Shown: positions 14,770-22,997, counted from the stretch's first letter. The stretch is 64,000 nucleotides of DNA from DATBLE01 sp036555585 (GCA_036555585.1 DATBLE010000017.1:62001-126000); one strand, 5' to 3'. The notes: generated from the sequence alone by a model not told the origin. Numbers and translations: made by a program.

Positions 14770-16263
14770 TTATGCAGCAAGCGCGCCGAGCTTGCCGTTC
14801 AGGTAGCGCAGGTACGGCCCGGGGTCCAGCCCGCCGCCGAACACCCGCTCCAGGGTCTCCTGCGGCGTGAACTTCCGGCCGTGGCGCCAGAGCTGCTCGC
14901 GGAGCCAGTCCGTCAGCGGCGCCAGCTCGCCCCGCGCGACGTGCTCGGACAGGGCCGGCACGTCCTCCAGCACCTTCTCCCAGATCTGCACGGAGATGAC
15001 GTTGCCGAGCGCGTAGGTGGGGAAGTAGCCGATCGTCCCCCGCGACCAGTGGACGTCCTGGAGGACGCCGCGCGCGTCGTCGGGCACGTCGACGCCGAGG
15101 TACTCCTTCATCCGCTCGTTCCAGGCCCCGGGCAGGTCGGCCGGGGCGACCGTGCCGGCGATCAGGTCCTGCTCCAGCTCGAAGCGGAGGATGACGTGCA
15201 GGCTGTAGGTCGCCTCGTCGGCCTCGATCCGGATCAGCGAGGGCTGCACCTTGTTGATCGCCCGGTGGAACTCCTCCAGCTCGACGCCGCCGAACTGGTC
15301 CGGGAAGAGGCGCTGCATCTCGGGATACGCCCAGCTCCACCACTCGATGCTGCGCCCGACCAGGTTCTCGAACATCCGGCTCTGCGACTCGTGCAGGGCG
15401 AGCGAGGTGCCGCGGCAGAGGGGCGTCCGCTCGAGCGCCGGGTCGACGTTGTGCTCGTAGAGCGCGTGCCCGCCCTCGTGCATCGCCGCGAACACGCCGC
15501 GCATCTCGTGCTCCGGGTAGTACGTCGTCATCCGGATGTCCGACGTGCCGAACGAGGTGGCGAACGGATGGGCGACGGGATCGATCCGCCAGGTGTCCTC
15601 GCGGAAGCCGAACCGGCCGAGCAGCACCTTCTGCAGCTCGCGCTGCGCCTCCACCGGGAAGTGGCCGCGCAGGCACGAGTCGTCGATCTCCTGCTCGGAC
15701 GCCTCGGCCACGATGGGGACGAGGCCGTCCCGCAGCTGGGCGAACACCTCGCGGACCTCCGCCGTCTTCATCCCCTGCTCGAAGTCGTCGAGCAGCGCGT
15801 CGTACGGCTCGTCCGTCTCGAAGCAGGCGGCGTACTCGCGGCGGAGCTCGACGTTCCGCTCCAGGTGCGGACGGAAGAGCTCGAAGTCGTTCGTGCGCCG
15901 CGCCTCGACCCAGACCGGGAAGGCCTCCGCCCCGGCGCGGGCCTGGGCCTCGCGCAGCTCGCCGGGCACCTGCAGCTCCTTGTCGCGGTCCCGGCGGGTG
16001 ACCCGGATCAGGCTCGCCTCGTCCGAGTCGTAGTCGAGCGACTCCTCGTACGGGCGGAGCTCCTCCAGCAGCTCGCCCAGCTCGGCCGAGACCTCCTGGT
16101 CGTGGACGAGCTTCGAGACGGTCGCCAGCTGCTGCGCGCGGACGGCCGCGCCCGCAGCCGGCATCATCGTCTGCTGGTCCCAGGCGGCGATCCCGCCGAG
16201 CTTGACCAGGTCCCACGTTCCGGCGAGGTAGTCGCGGAGCTCGAGGTAGCGGGCGTCGCTCAT
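14770..16263 (-). CDS. Carboxypeptidase Taq (M32 metallocarboxypeptidase)
   Basis: 497 residues, the normal M32 length. The zinc site is HEGGHALYE (HExxH-like, with a downstream ESQSRMFEN Glu). M32 signatures DIRMTTYY, RGTSLALHESQSR and LRFELEQDLI-type helix are present. It removes C-terminal residues from peptides in the cytoplasm. The ATG at 16263 is preceded by TAGGGT with a 6-nt gap (leaderless). Confidence 0.93.
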   Translation of the reverse strand: MSDARYLELRDYLAGTWDLVKLGGIAAWDQQTMMPAAGAAVRAQQLATVSKLVHDQEVSAELGELLEELRPYEESLDYDSDEASLIRVTRRDRDKELQVPGELREAQARAGAEAFPVWVEARRTNDFELFRPHLERNVELRREYAACFETDEPYDALLDDFEQGMKTAEVREVFAQLRDGLVPIVAEASEQEIDDSCLRGHFPVEAQRELQKVLLGRFGFREDTWRIDPVAHPFATSFGTSDIRMTTYYPEHEMRGVFAAMHEGGHALYEHNVDPALERTPLCRGTSLALHESQSRMFENLVGRSIEWWSWAYPEMQRLFPDQFGGVELEEFHRAINKVQPSLIRIEADEATYSLHVILRFELEQDLIAGTVAPADLPGAWNERMKEYLGVDVPDDARGVLQDVHWSRGTIGYFPTYALGNVISVQIWEKVLEDVPALSEHVARGELAPLTDWLREQLWRHGRKFTPQETLERVFGGGLDPGPYLRYLNGKLGALAA

Positions 16264-16269
16264 GCGTCA

Positions 16270-16275
16270 ACCCTA
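16270..16275 (-). promoter_or_regulatory. Leaderless -10 element of the M32 carboxypeptidase
   Basis: TAGGGT on the minus strand, 6 nt from ATG 16263. Confidence 0.5.
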
Positions 16276-16318
16276 CGCACTCGGGGATGACCCGCGCGAG
16301 GGATTCTGCGGGTCCAGA

Positions 16319-16363
16319 CCGAGCGGGCCGTGAGGCCCGCTCGGCCCGTTCGCGGAGGCGAAC
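16319..16363 (-). terminator. Two consecutive hairpins after the SRPPD membrane-protein gene
   Basis: Perfect 11-bp arms CCGAGCGGGCC/GGCCCGCTCGG (16319-16344, 4-nt loop), followed by GTTCGC/GCGAAC (16348-16363). They sit 2 nt downstream of the stop at 16365 and before the next gene on the strand, so termination is likely. Confidence 0.6.
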
Positions 16364-16364
16364 T

Positions 16365-16889
16365 TCAGGCGGTCTGCACCGGGTGGCGCAGCTGCCGGCT
16401 CATCAGGAGGGCGCCTCCGAGCAGGAGAGCGATGCCCATCCCGCTCCCGATCCCGATCGCCCAGTCGCTCCAGTCGAAGCCGTCGGACTGGAAGCTCGAG
16501 GTGGAGCCGTACCGAACGGCGAGCGCCGTGTCGGCGACGTCGGGCGGGCGGCTGACGGACGTCACCGACTGTGAAGCGCCGAGCGAGTGCGTCGCCGCGT
16601 AGCGCTCGACCACGTCGGGGGCCGCCTGCGTCTGCTGCTGGTAGACCTGCGCGATTCCCTGCAGGCGCAGCCCGTCGGCGGTGAGGCCGGCCTGCGTGGG
16701 TGCGTACAGGGCGTTGCTCGCGTCCTGGATGTCGGGCGGGCGCGAGACCGGCGCCGAGAGGTTGGCGGTGCCGGTGTCCTGCGGATCCACGATGGGAACC
16801 GCCATGGCCGACGAAGCCGTCAGGCCGGCCACGACCGCGCCGAGCACCAGCAGTCTCCTGAACCAGTTGAGGTAGTTGGAACGCTGCAT
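16365..16889 (-). CDS. Exported, C-terminally membrane-anchored protein with two SRPPD motifs
   Basis: 174 residues, no family recognised. Residues about 10-30 form a signal peptide ending ASSAMAVP. The mature region has an internal repeat: PVSRPPDIQDASNALYA (about 47-63) and SVSRPPDVADTALAVRYG (about 111-128). Between them is a Gln-rich helix. A hydrophobic segment at about 145-163 (IGIGSGMGIALLLGGALLM) and a short basic tail (SRQLRH) follow. So most of the chain would be outside, tethered near its C-terminus. GAGGAGG precedes ATG 16889. It diverges from the SARP regulator. Confidence 0.75.
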   Translation of the reverse strand: MQRSNYLNWFRRLLVLGAVVAGLTASSAMAVPIVDPQDTGTANLSAPVSRPPDIQDASNALYAPTQAGLTADGLRLQGIAQVYQQQTQAAPDVVERYAATHSLGASQSVTSVSRPPDVADTALAVRYGSTSSFQSDGFDWSDWAIGIGSGMGIALLLGGALLMSRQLRHPVQTA

Positions 16890-17023
16890 CTTTCGCCTCC
16901 TCTTTCCCGGGCCTCCTGTGTGGCCCTTTGACCCCAGGACCGGACGGCGCCCAAGGAGCGGTTAGAGCAGGGTTAAGGCGGATCGGAGGGGGCGTCCTCT
17001 GGGCGGAGAGGGCTCGAAGCCGC

Positions 17024-17029
17024 TAACGT
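17024..17029 (+). promoter_or_regulatory. Candidate -10 element of the SARP regulator
   Basis: TAACGT about 36 nt upstream of ATG 17066; GGAGG lies just before the start, so this message has a leader. The rest of the 16890-17065 gap shows nothing else. Confidence 0.35.
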
Positions 17030-17065
17030 CGGCGGAGCCGTCGGCGACTGGGGGTCTGGAGGCGA

Positions 17066-18178
17066 ATGGAGTTCCGGATCCTCGGCCCGCTGGAAGTTCT
17101 CTCCGACAGGCATGCCGTCGATCTCGGCGGCGCCAAGCAACGCGCCCTGCTGGCGGCTCTGCTCCTGGACGCGAACAACGTCGTCTCACGGGACCGGCTC
17201 GTCGGCGCCCTCTGGGAGGACGATCCCCCCGAGACCGCGCCGAAGGCGCTGCAGGTCTACGTGTCGGGCCTGCGCAAGGTGCTCGGCAAGGAGCGGCTGC
17301 AGACGAGAGCTCACGGCTACGTGCTGGAGGTGAAGCCCGGCGAGCTCGACCTCGACCGTTTCCGGGAGCTCCGTGAGAGCGGCCGGCTCGCCGATGCGCT
17401 CGCACTCTGGCGAGGGCCCCCGCTCGCCGACTTCGCCGGGCGCCGCTTCGCCCGGACCGAGATCGCACGTCTGGAGGATCTCAGGCTCGCCTGCCTCGAA
17501 TCACGCATCGACCGGGACCTGAGCGAAGGCCGCGACGCGGAGCTGACCGGCGAGCTGGAGGCCCTCGTGGCCGAGCACCCGTTGCGCGAGCGCCTGCGCG
17601 GCCAGCTGATGGTCGCCCTCTACCGGAGCGGCCGGCAGGCGGAGGCGCTGGAGGCCTACCAGGCCGCACGCCGGTCCCTCGTCGACGAGCTCGGGATCGA
17701 GCCCGGACGCGAGCTCCGCGAGCTTCACCACCGGATCCTCGACCAGGATCCCGCGCTCGATCTCGAGGGCGCCGCCGGCGCTGCGGCGACGCCGGTCGAG
17801 AAGGACGCGAGCGGCGACCGCCTGCGGCAGCTCTCGAGCGAGTGCAGGCGGGTCCTCTCGCTGGCGTCCGTGCTCGGGCCGGAGTTCGGGCTCGTCGCGC
17901 TCGAGCGGGTGGCGGACTACACCGGCATCGACCGCCTGCTGCAGGTGCTCGACGAGGCCGTCGAGGCGGGCATCGTCGAGCAGGTGCCCGGCTCGCTCGG
18001 CTGGCTGCGCTTCGTCTACGTCCGCGAGCGCGAGACGCTGTACGGGGAGATACCCGCCGCGCACCGGGCGCGCCTCCACCGCCGCGTGGCGGAGGTGCTG
18101 GAGGTGCTCTACGCGGTCGACCCCGAGCCCCACCGCGCCGAGGTCGCGCGGCACCTCGCCCTGGCCGAGCAGGGTTGA
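17066..18178 (+). CDS. SARP-like BTAD regulator lacking its ATPase module
   Basis: 370 residues. Residues about 1-90 form an OmpR-type winged helix (MEFRILGPLEVLSDRHAVDL, RALLAALLLDANNVVSRDRLVGALW). About 95-232 is the bacterial transcriptional activator domain (LDRFRELRES, AEHPLRERLRGQLMVALYRSGRQAEALEAYQ, ELGIEPGRELRELH). From about 240 the sequence jumps to RLRQLSSECRRVLSLASVLGPEF and REPTLYGEIP-like text (VRERETLYGEIPAAHRARLHRRVAEVLE). That segment normally follows an AAA/NB-ARC ATPase in large SARP/LAL regulators. No Walker A or B is present and the TPR tail is cut short, so this looks like an internally deleted derivative. Confidence 0.82.
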   Translation: MEFRILGPLEVLSDRHAVDLGGAKQRALLAALLLDANNVVSRDRLVGALWEDDPPETAPKALQVYVSGLRKVLGKERLQTRAHGYVLEVKPGELDLDRFRELRESGRLADALALWRGPPLADFAGRRFARTEIARLEDLRLACLESRIDRDLSEGRDAELTGELEALVAEHPLRERLRGQLMVALYRSGRQAEALEAYQAARRSLVDELGIEPGRELRELHHRILDQDPALDLEGAAGAAATPVEKDASGDRLRQLSSECRRVLSLASVLGPEFGLVALERVADYTGIDRLLQVLDEAVEAGIVEQVPGSLGWLRFVYVRERETLYGEIPAAHRARLHRRVAEVLEVLYAVDPEPHRAEVARHLALAEQG

Positions 18179-18179
18179 C

Positions 18180-18491
18180 TCAGGCCACCCGCCGGCCGGC
18201 GGCGTCGATCTGCGCCGGTGAAGGCCCGCCGGATTCGAGCGCCCGGAACGCCTCGATCACGGCCCGCGGGTCGCGGCGATGCCGCTTCGCCGCCAGGGTG
18301 AGCGGCTCGTGGAAGGCGCCGCCGCAGTGCGCGCACGGCAGGGCCAGCAGGGACATCAGCCGGCCGGCCTCGCCGTCCGGGTACATGCGCAGCAGCTCGA
18401 CGATCGTGGTCGAGCCCTTCACCTCGCGCGACGCGGGCCGGTCGGGAGCGACTCCCCGGGCCTCCAGGCCGAGCACCCGTTGCTGCGTCAC
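18180..18491 (-). CDS. DUF1858-like protein with CxxC
   Basis: 103 residues as an open frame. The segment STTIVELLRMYPDGEAGRLM, LALPCAHCGGAFHEPLTLAAKRH and DPRAVIEAFRAL matches the DUF1858 layout (TIxELLxxYP, CxxC, then a helix), a small domain often tied to redox or iron-sulfur proteins. The first 24 residues are weakly protein-like. A GTG at 18422 would give an 80-residue protein starting just before the domain and may be the true start. It converges with the SARP gene, 1 nt apart. Confidence 0.6.
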   Translation of the reverse strand: MTQQRVLGLEARGVAPDRPASREVKGSTTIVELLRMYPDGEAGRLMSLLALPCAHCGGAFHEPLTLAAKRHRRDPRAVIEAFRALESGGPSPAQIDAAGRRVA

Positions 18492-18518
18492 CCGACGAAG
18501 TCTAGGGCCGGCACTTGC

Positions 18519-18699
18519 GAGCGGATGGCCTCGTTCTGCCGGCTGATCCTGTTCGACAAGCGCGGTACGGGGCTATCCGACCGCGTCACCGGCATCCCCG
18601 ACCTCGAGACGCGGATGGACGACGTCGGGGCAGGAGCGCGGGATCGCGGAGCTGAAGGGCGTCCCGGGCGAGTGGCGGCTGTACGCGGTCGAGCGGTAG
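18519..18699 (+). pseudogene. Remnant of an alpha/beta hydrolase-adenylate/guanylate cyclase gene
   Basis: The left part encodes ERMASFCRLILFDKRGTGLS then DRVTGIPDLETRMDDV, the N-terminal hydrolase signature of proteins that end in a class III cyclase domain. Directly after it, in another frame, the sequence encodes ERGIAELKGVPGEWRLYAVE and R-stop, the characteristic C-terminus of the same family. Everything between, some hundreds of codons, is missing and the junction near 18620-18630 is out of frame. This is a decayed gene with a large internal deletion. Palindromic repeats begin 13 nt downstream. The gap 18492-18792 holds nothing else. Confidence 0.75.
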
Positions 18700-18711
18700 G
18701 CGAACGTCGCA

Positions 18712-18739
18712 GGGACTGTCCCCGAAGGGGACTGTCCCC
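18712..18739 (+). repeat. Tandem GGGACTGTCCCC palindromes
   Basis: Two copies, 18712-18723 and 18727-18739, three bases apart, of the same core found at 4077, 4189, 12210 and 12326. Confidence 0.8.
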
Positions 18740-18766
18740 ATAGGGCCGCACCGAGCGCAGCCTGCA

Positions 18767-18793
18767 GGGTCAGACCCCTTCGGGGTCAGACCC
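18767..18793. repeat. Paired GGGTCAGACCCC palindromes
   Basis: Two near-identical 12-nt palindromes (18767-18778, 18782-18793) separated by TTC. The second touches the TAG stop (18793-18795, minus strand) of the LarA-like gene. Different core from the GGGACTGTCCCC family but the same size and design. Confidence 0.75.
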
Positions 18794-20196
18794 TAGTGCG
18801 CGACCTCCTGCGGGAAGCGGAGCGGCTCCGCGTCCATCCGCACCATGTTCCGCGGCAGCTGGTAGCGCGCGAACGGGAGCACCATCACCTTCGCGTCGGC
18901 GCCGTGCCGGTCCATCGCCTCGGCGAACGCCTCGTCGAGCGAGGTGGTGGCGTCGATGCCGATGTCGGCCGCCATCTCCAGGTTCTCCTCCAGCGTGACC
19001 AGCTTCAGGTGCTTGCGGGTCATCACCTCGTAGATCGGCACCCAGATGCACCCGGCCCACATCTGGATCACGCGGCCGTGGATGTCGCGCAGCACCTGCT
19101 GGTAGTTCTCGGGGGTCGCCGGCATGTACGGCTTCATCAGGTCCATCAGCGCCAGGCCCGGGAAGTCGCCGACCGCAGTGTTCACCCCGGGCGACGGCGA
19201 CGCGTAGATCAGCGTGCCGCCGTCCTTGAGGACGAAGTCGGCCGACATGCAGCCCCAGCCGGTGTGGAAGAAGAGGTGGTCGGTGGGCGCGAACACGCCG
19301 CAGACGGCGATGTCGGCCTGCGTCCCGGGGTGCTCGTACGCGTAGATCTCGTTGAAGCGCTCGATCGCGCGGCGGTGCGCGACGGGGTGCGAGCCGAAGA
19401 GGCACTCGATCACGCGCCCGCGCGTGTCGAGCACCACGTTCATCGTGCACTGGAGGCCGCACATCGTCGCCACCTCGTCGATGTCGGAGCGCATCGGCCC
19501 GGCGTACGCGCCGTAGTGCGTCTGCGGCGACGGGATGAACGCGCAGTGGTTCGACTCGATCGTCTCGTCGGAGACGACGCCCGGCAGGATCAGCTTCCCG
19601 CCGCCGCCGGCGCCCCAGTGGTTCGACTGCGCCTGGCCGATCGTGAGCTTCAGGTCGCACTCGGCGACCGCGGTCATCAGCCACACCGGCGTGCCGCGCG
19701 AGGAGACCCCGACGTAGGAGTACGCCTCGGCGTTGCGCGGCTCGTTCTGGTGGAGCTCGATGCCGAGCCGCTCCATCCGCTCGAGGTTCTCGCGGCCGAT
19801 CTTCTGCTCGATGTCCGACTCGGACATCGGGAAGACCTTCCCGTTCGCGCACGCGACCACCGCCGGCTTCCCTGCGGCCTCGATCGCGTCGAAGACGGCG
19901 GGCAGGAGCCGCGACTGCGGCGTCGGCCGGAACTGGTTGTCGATGATCACGGCGACGCGCGAAGCCCCAGCGAGCAGCTCGGAGAAGCGCGGCCCGGCGA
20001 GCGGCGACTCGAGCGCCGCCCTCGCCGCCTCGGTCGCGTCCGCCACCGGCTCGGGCTCCTCCGGGTAGACCGCGGCGAGCAGGTTCGCGTCCGGCACCTC
20101 GAGCTCCAGCTCCTCGCGGTAGACCTTCGACTCGTCGCCGGAGGAGCCGATCGTCAGCGGGTCGAGCGACTCGTACGGGATCTTCAGGCTCGCCAT
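18793..20196 (-). CDS. LarA-like (DUF2088) nickel-pincer racemase-family protein
   Basis: 467 residues. DUF2088/LarA N-domain: VAVIIDNQFRPTPQSRLLPAV (family DxTRPTP region), then LTIGQAQSNHWGAGGGGKLI and LPGVVSDETIESNH, which carries a Lys and His where LarA binds the nickel-pincer cofactor. The C-domain has HTGWGCMSADFVLKDGGTLI. LarA itself racemises lactate; paralogues act on other 2-hydroxyacids. No larB, larC or larE (cofactor synthesis) is nearby. The longer frame to 20253 is discounted because ATG 20196 has GAGGAGGGAAG before it. Confidence 0.78.
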   Translation of the reverse strand: MASLKIPYESLDPLTIGSSGDESKVYREELELEVPDANLLAAVYPEEPEPVADATEAARAALESPLAGPRFSELLAGASRVAVIIDNQFRPTPQSRLLPAVFDAIEAAGKPAVVACANGKVFPMSESDIEQKIGRENLERMERLGIELHQNEPRNAEAYSYVGVSSRGTPVWLMTAVAECDLKLTIGQAQSNHWGAGGGGKLILPGVVSDETIESNHCAFIPSPQTHYGAYAGPMRSDIDEVATMCGLQCTMNVVLDTRGRVIECLFGSHPVAHRRAIERFNEIYAYEHPGTQADIAVCGVFAPTDHLFFHTGWGCMSADFVLKDGGTLIYASPSPGVNTAVGDFPGLALMDLMKPYMPATPENYQQVLRDIHGRVIQMWAGCIWVPIYEVMTRKHLKLVTLEENLEMAADIGIDATTSLDEAFAEAMDRHGADAKVMVLPFARYQLPRNMVRMDAEPLRFPQEVAH

Positions 20197-20258
20197 CTTC
20201 CCTCCTCGTGGGTCAGCCGTTTGGAGGCTAGGCCCGAGGTGCGGTAGCGTCAAGGACG

Positions 20259-20726
20259 ATGGCCGCCACGCGCATCAACCATGTGTCGATCGTCGCCGAC
20301 TCGCTCGAGGAGTCGGCGCGCTTCTACGAGGAGCTGTTCGGGATGGAACGGCTGCCGACCGCGAGGTTCCCCGACCCCGTGCTCTGGCTCCGCCTCGGCG
20401 AGCAGCAGCTGCACCTGTTCGAGAGCGACGAGGACCCGCCGACCCCTCGCCAGCACGTCTCCTTCGACGTCGAGGACTTCGACGCGGTCTACGCGCGGGC
20501 GAAGACGACGGGCATCCTCGACAGCGGGACGTTCGGATCGCCGCTCCGCAGCCACCCGATGGGGTGGGTGCAGATGTACCTCCGCGACCCGGCCGGGAAC
20601 CTCGTCGAGATCGACTGGCCGGACGCGAGCACGCTCGCGGAGGAGACGCGCGCCGACATCCTCCCGCTCGAGACGGCGGTCGAGCAGACGGGCGACGCCG
20701 CCCGCGCCAGCCTCTTCACCCTTTGA
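20259..20726 (+). CDS. VOC-superfamily protein (glyoxalase/dioxygenase-like)
   Basis: 155 residues, one pair of beta-alpha-beta-beta-beta modules: INHVSIVADSLEESARFYEELFGMERL, QQLHLFES, QHVSFDVEDFDAVYARA and MYLRDPAGNLVEIDWPD. The His, His and Glu positions of the VOC metal site are present. It could be a lyase, isomerase, dioxygenase or resistance protein; substrate unknown. TAGCGT lies 8 nt before the ATG. Its stop codon overlaps the livH -35 box. Confidence 0.82.
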   Translation: MAATRINHVSIVADSLEESARFYEELFGMERLPTARFPDPVLWLRLGEQQLHLFESDEDPPTPRQHVSFDVEDFDAVYARAKTTGILDSGTFGSPLRSHPMGWVQMYLRDPAGNLVEIDWPDASTLAEETRADILPLETAVEQTGDAARASLFTL

Positions 20727-20751
20727 AAGACGTAAACCCGGCTGTTAGGGT
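20723..20751 (+). promoter_or_regulatory. Promoter of the liv transporter operon
   Basis: TTGAAA (20723-20728) and TAGGGT (20746-20751) with 17-nt spacing; the TTG start at 20761 is 9 nt further on. Confidence 0.6.
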
Positions 20752-20760
20752 CGGCGCGGG

Positions 20761-21912
20761 TTGAGCGCGATCTCCGCACGGGTGCCCGACCGCGAGCAGG
20801 TCTCCTCCTGGCTGACCTGGCGGAAGTGGCCCGTGCTCCTCGTGGTCGCGCTGATCGCGTTCGCCTTCGCGTACGTCCTCTTCATCACGAAGGTGCAGCC
20901 GTTCGGCGGCGGCAACTGGCGGACGACGACGTTCGGCTCGGCCGTCCACGACCCGTCGTCGTTCCTGAAGATCGTGCTCGACTCGCTGACGTTCGCCTCG
21001 GCGCTGTTCATCGTCGCCAGCGGGTTCGCCCTGATCTTCGGGCTGATGCGGACCGTGAACATGGCCCACGGCGCCTTCTACCTGCTCGCCGGCTACATCG
21101 CCTACGAGGTGCAGCAGGGGATGACCGGCCAGGGCTTCTCGATCGACTCGAGCAACGTCAACACCTGGGAGTGGCTCGTCCCGCTGCTGGTCGCGGCGCC
21201 CTGCATCATGGTCGTCGGGCTCGTCGTCCAGCAGGCGTTCCTGCGCTGGACGCAGGGGCAGGAGCTGCGGCAGGCGCTGATCACGATCGCCGTCTCGGTG
21301 ATCGTCGCCGACCAGATCATCGCCCACTTCCCGCGGAACACCTCGCAAGGTCAGAAGTTCGGGGGGAACGCCGTGGACCTGACCTGGCCGGGCTGGACCG
21401 ACCGGTTCGTGAACCTGCACGTGGGCGGCGTCCAGTACTCGCTCGCCCGGCTGGTGGTGCTGGCGATCGGCGTCGCGGTCGGCCTCGGTCTCTGGGTGTG
21501 GCTCTACCGGACGAAGACGGGCATGAAGATCCGGGCCGGCGTCGACGACGAGAAGATGACCTCGGCGCTCGGGATCAACATCCAGGTGACGTTCGCGATC
21601 ACGTTCGCGGTCGGGTGCCTGCTGGCCGCGCTCGGGGCGGTCGTCTGGGCGTCGCAGTCGAACATCTCCTCCGGGCAGGACGGCCAGTGGCTGCTCAACT
21701 CGCTGGTGGTGGTGATCGTCGGCGGGATGGGCTCGATCTTCGGGGCCGCCGCCGGCGCGCTCCTCTACGCCTTCGTCGCCAACTTCAGCGCCACCTACCT
21801 GCCGACCACCGGCTCGGACTGCTGCACCCAGTACTCGACGATCGTCACCTTCGTCCTGATCGCGCTCGTGCTCTCGTTCCGGCCGCGCGGCCTCTTCGGC
21901 CGGGGGGCGTGA
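20761..21912 (+). CDS. livH: Branched-chain amino acid-type ABC transporter permease (LivH family)
   Basis: 383 residues, inner-membrane permease with about eight to nine hydrophobic segments. LivH signatures are LIFGLMRTVNMAHGAFYLLAGY, MKIRAGVDDEKMTSALGINI and VVVIVGGMGSIFGAAAGALL. It begins with a TTG and has a longer N-terminus than E. coli LivH. It is the first gene of a contiguous transporter operon (permease, permease, binding protein, two ATPases). Substrates of this family range from branched-chain amino acids to urea, amides and aromatic acids. Confidence 0.9.
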   Translation: MSAISARVPDREQVSSWLTWRKWPVLLVVALIAFAFAYVLFITKVQPFGGGNWRTTTFGSAVHDPSSFLKIVLDSLTFASALFIVASGFALIFGLMRTVNMAHGAFYLLAGYIAYEVQQGMTGQGFSIDSSNVNTWEWLVPLLVAAPCIMVVGLVVQQAFLRWTQGQELRQALITIAVSVIVADQIIAHFPRNTSQGQKFGGNAVDLTWPGWTDRFVNLHVGGVQYSLARLVVLAIGVAVGLGLWVWLYRTKTGMKIRAGVDDEKMTSALGINIQVTFAITFAVGCLLAALGAVVWASQSNISSGQDGQWLLNSLVVVIVGGMGSIFGAAAGALLYAFVANFSATYLPTTGSDCCTQYSTIVTFVLIALVLSFRPRGLFGRGA

Positions 21913-22997
21913 TGAGCCCGTCGACCTGGACTCGCCAGCAGCAGGTCGAGCGGACGATCGCGGCGCTCGCGCTCGTCGTCGTGATCGTGTGGCCGACCTT
22001 CGGCAGCGCGTACTGGGCCCACCAGATCCTGATCGAGACCTTCCTGTTCGGGATCGCGGCGTCCAGCCTGATCTTCCTCTCCGCCTACGGCGGGATGATC
22101 TCGCTCGCCCAGACGGCGCTGTTCGGGATCACCGGGATCATCCTCGGCAACCTGGCGACGAAGGGGGGGCCGGGCGGGACGTCCAAGGGCCTCCACCTGG
22201 GCTGGGACCCGACCCTGGCGCTCGTGTTCGCGATCGTCGCGACCACGATCATCGGGCTGATCGGCGGGGCCGTCGCCTCGCGCAGCACCGGCATCTACTT
22301 CCTGATGATCACGCTCACGTACTCCGTGATCGCCACCTACACCCTGGGGCAGGTGACGAAGATCTCCGGCTTCTCCGGCATCGGCGGCATCAACCGCTAC
22401 ACGCCGGGGTGGATCGGGGACATCCTCGCCCACCCGAACCGGCTCTACTACATCGCCCTGGGCACGGCGATCGTCGTCTACGCCCTCATCCGCTTCGTCG
22501 TCCGCACGCCCTTCGGGATCAGCCTCCAGGGCGTGCGCGACGAGCCGGTCCGGATGAGCTCGCTCGGCTACGCCGTCCCGCTCCACCGGACGCTGGCGTT
22601 CGGTCTCGCGGCGTTCATCGCCGCGCTCGCCGGCGTCCTCTACGCCTGGTGGGCGGGCCAGGTCGCCCCCGGCGACGTCGACCTGCCGCAGACGATCAGC
22701 CTGCTGATCATGGCCGTGATCGGCGGCCTCGTCCGGATCGAGGGCGCCTGGGTGGGCGCCTTCGCCTTCATCCTGATGCAGAACTACATCACCTCGAACA
22801 CGCACGTCCCGCTGCTCGGGTTCGGCGGCACCCTGTTCGGCGGGAGCTTCAACACGATCATCGGGATCATCTTTTTGGTCATCGTCGTCGTCTCACCTGA
22901 TGGGCTCATGGGTCTGTGGGGACGCATCTTCGAACCGCGCCGCCGATCCACGGAGGGCCCGTCGATCGCCGCTCCGGCGGCCGAGCCCACGAAATGA
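21912..22997 (+). CDS. livM: Branched-chain amino acid-type ABC transporter permease (LivM family)
   Basis: 361 residues; ATG 21912 overlaps the livH stop by one base. Multiple transmembrane helices; LivM signatures YGGMISLAQTALFGITG, RSTGIYFLMITLTYSVI, GISLQGVRDEPVRMSSLGY and the C-terminal SPDGLMGLWGRIFEPRRRS. The second membrane subunit of the same importer. Confidence 0.9.
   Translation: MSPSTWTRQQQVERTIAALALVVVIVWPTFGSAYWAHQILIETFLFGIAASSLIFLSAYGGMISLAQTALFGITGIILGNLATKGGPGGTSKGLHLGWDPTLALVFAIVATTIIGLIGGAVASRSTGIYFLMITLTYSVIATYTLGQVTKISGFSGIGGINRYTPGWIGDILAHPNRLYYIALGTAIVVYALIRFVVRTPFGISLQGVRDEPVRMSSLGYAVPLHRTLAFGLAAFIAALAGVLYAWWAGQVAPGDVDLPQTISLLIMAVIGGLVRIEGAWVGAFAFILMQNYITSNTHVPLLGFGGTLFGGSFNTIIGIIFLVIVVVSPDGLMGLWGRIFEPRRRSTEGPSIAAPAAEPTK

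Noticed and set aside
4057..18793. CRISPR array or insertion sequence, given repeated palindromes
   Set aside because: Copies are isolated or paired with unequal spacing, there are no cas or transposase genes, and no long terminal repeats with target duplications.
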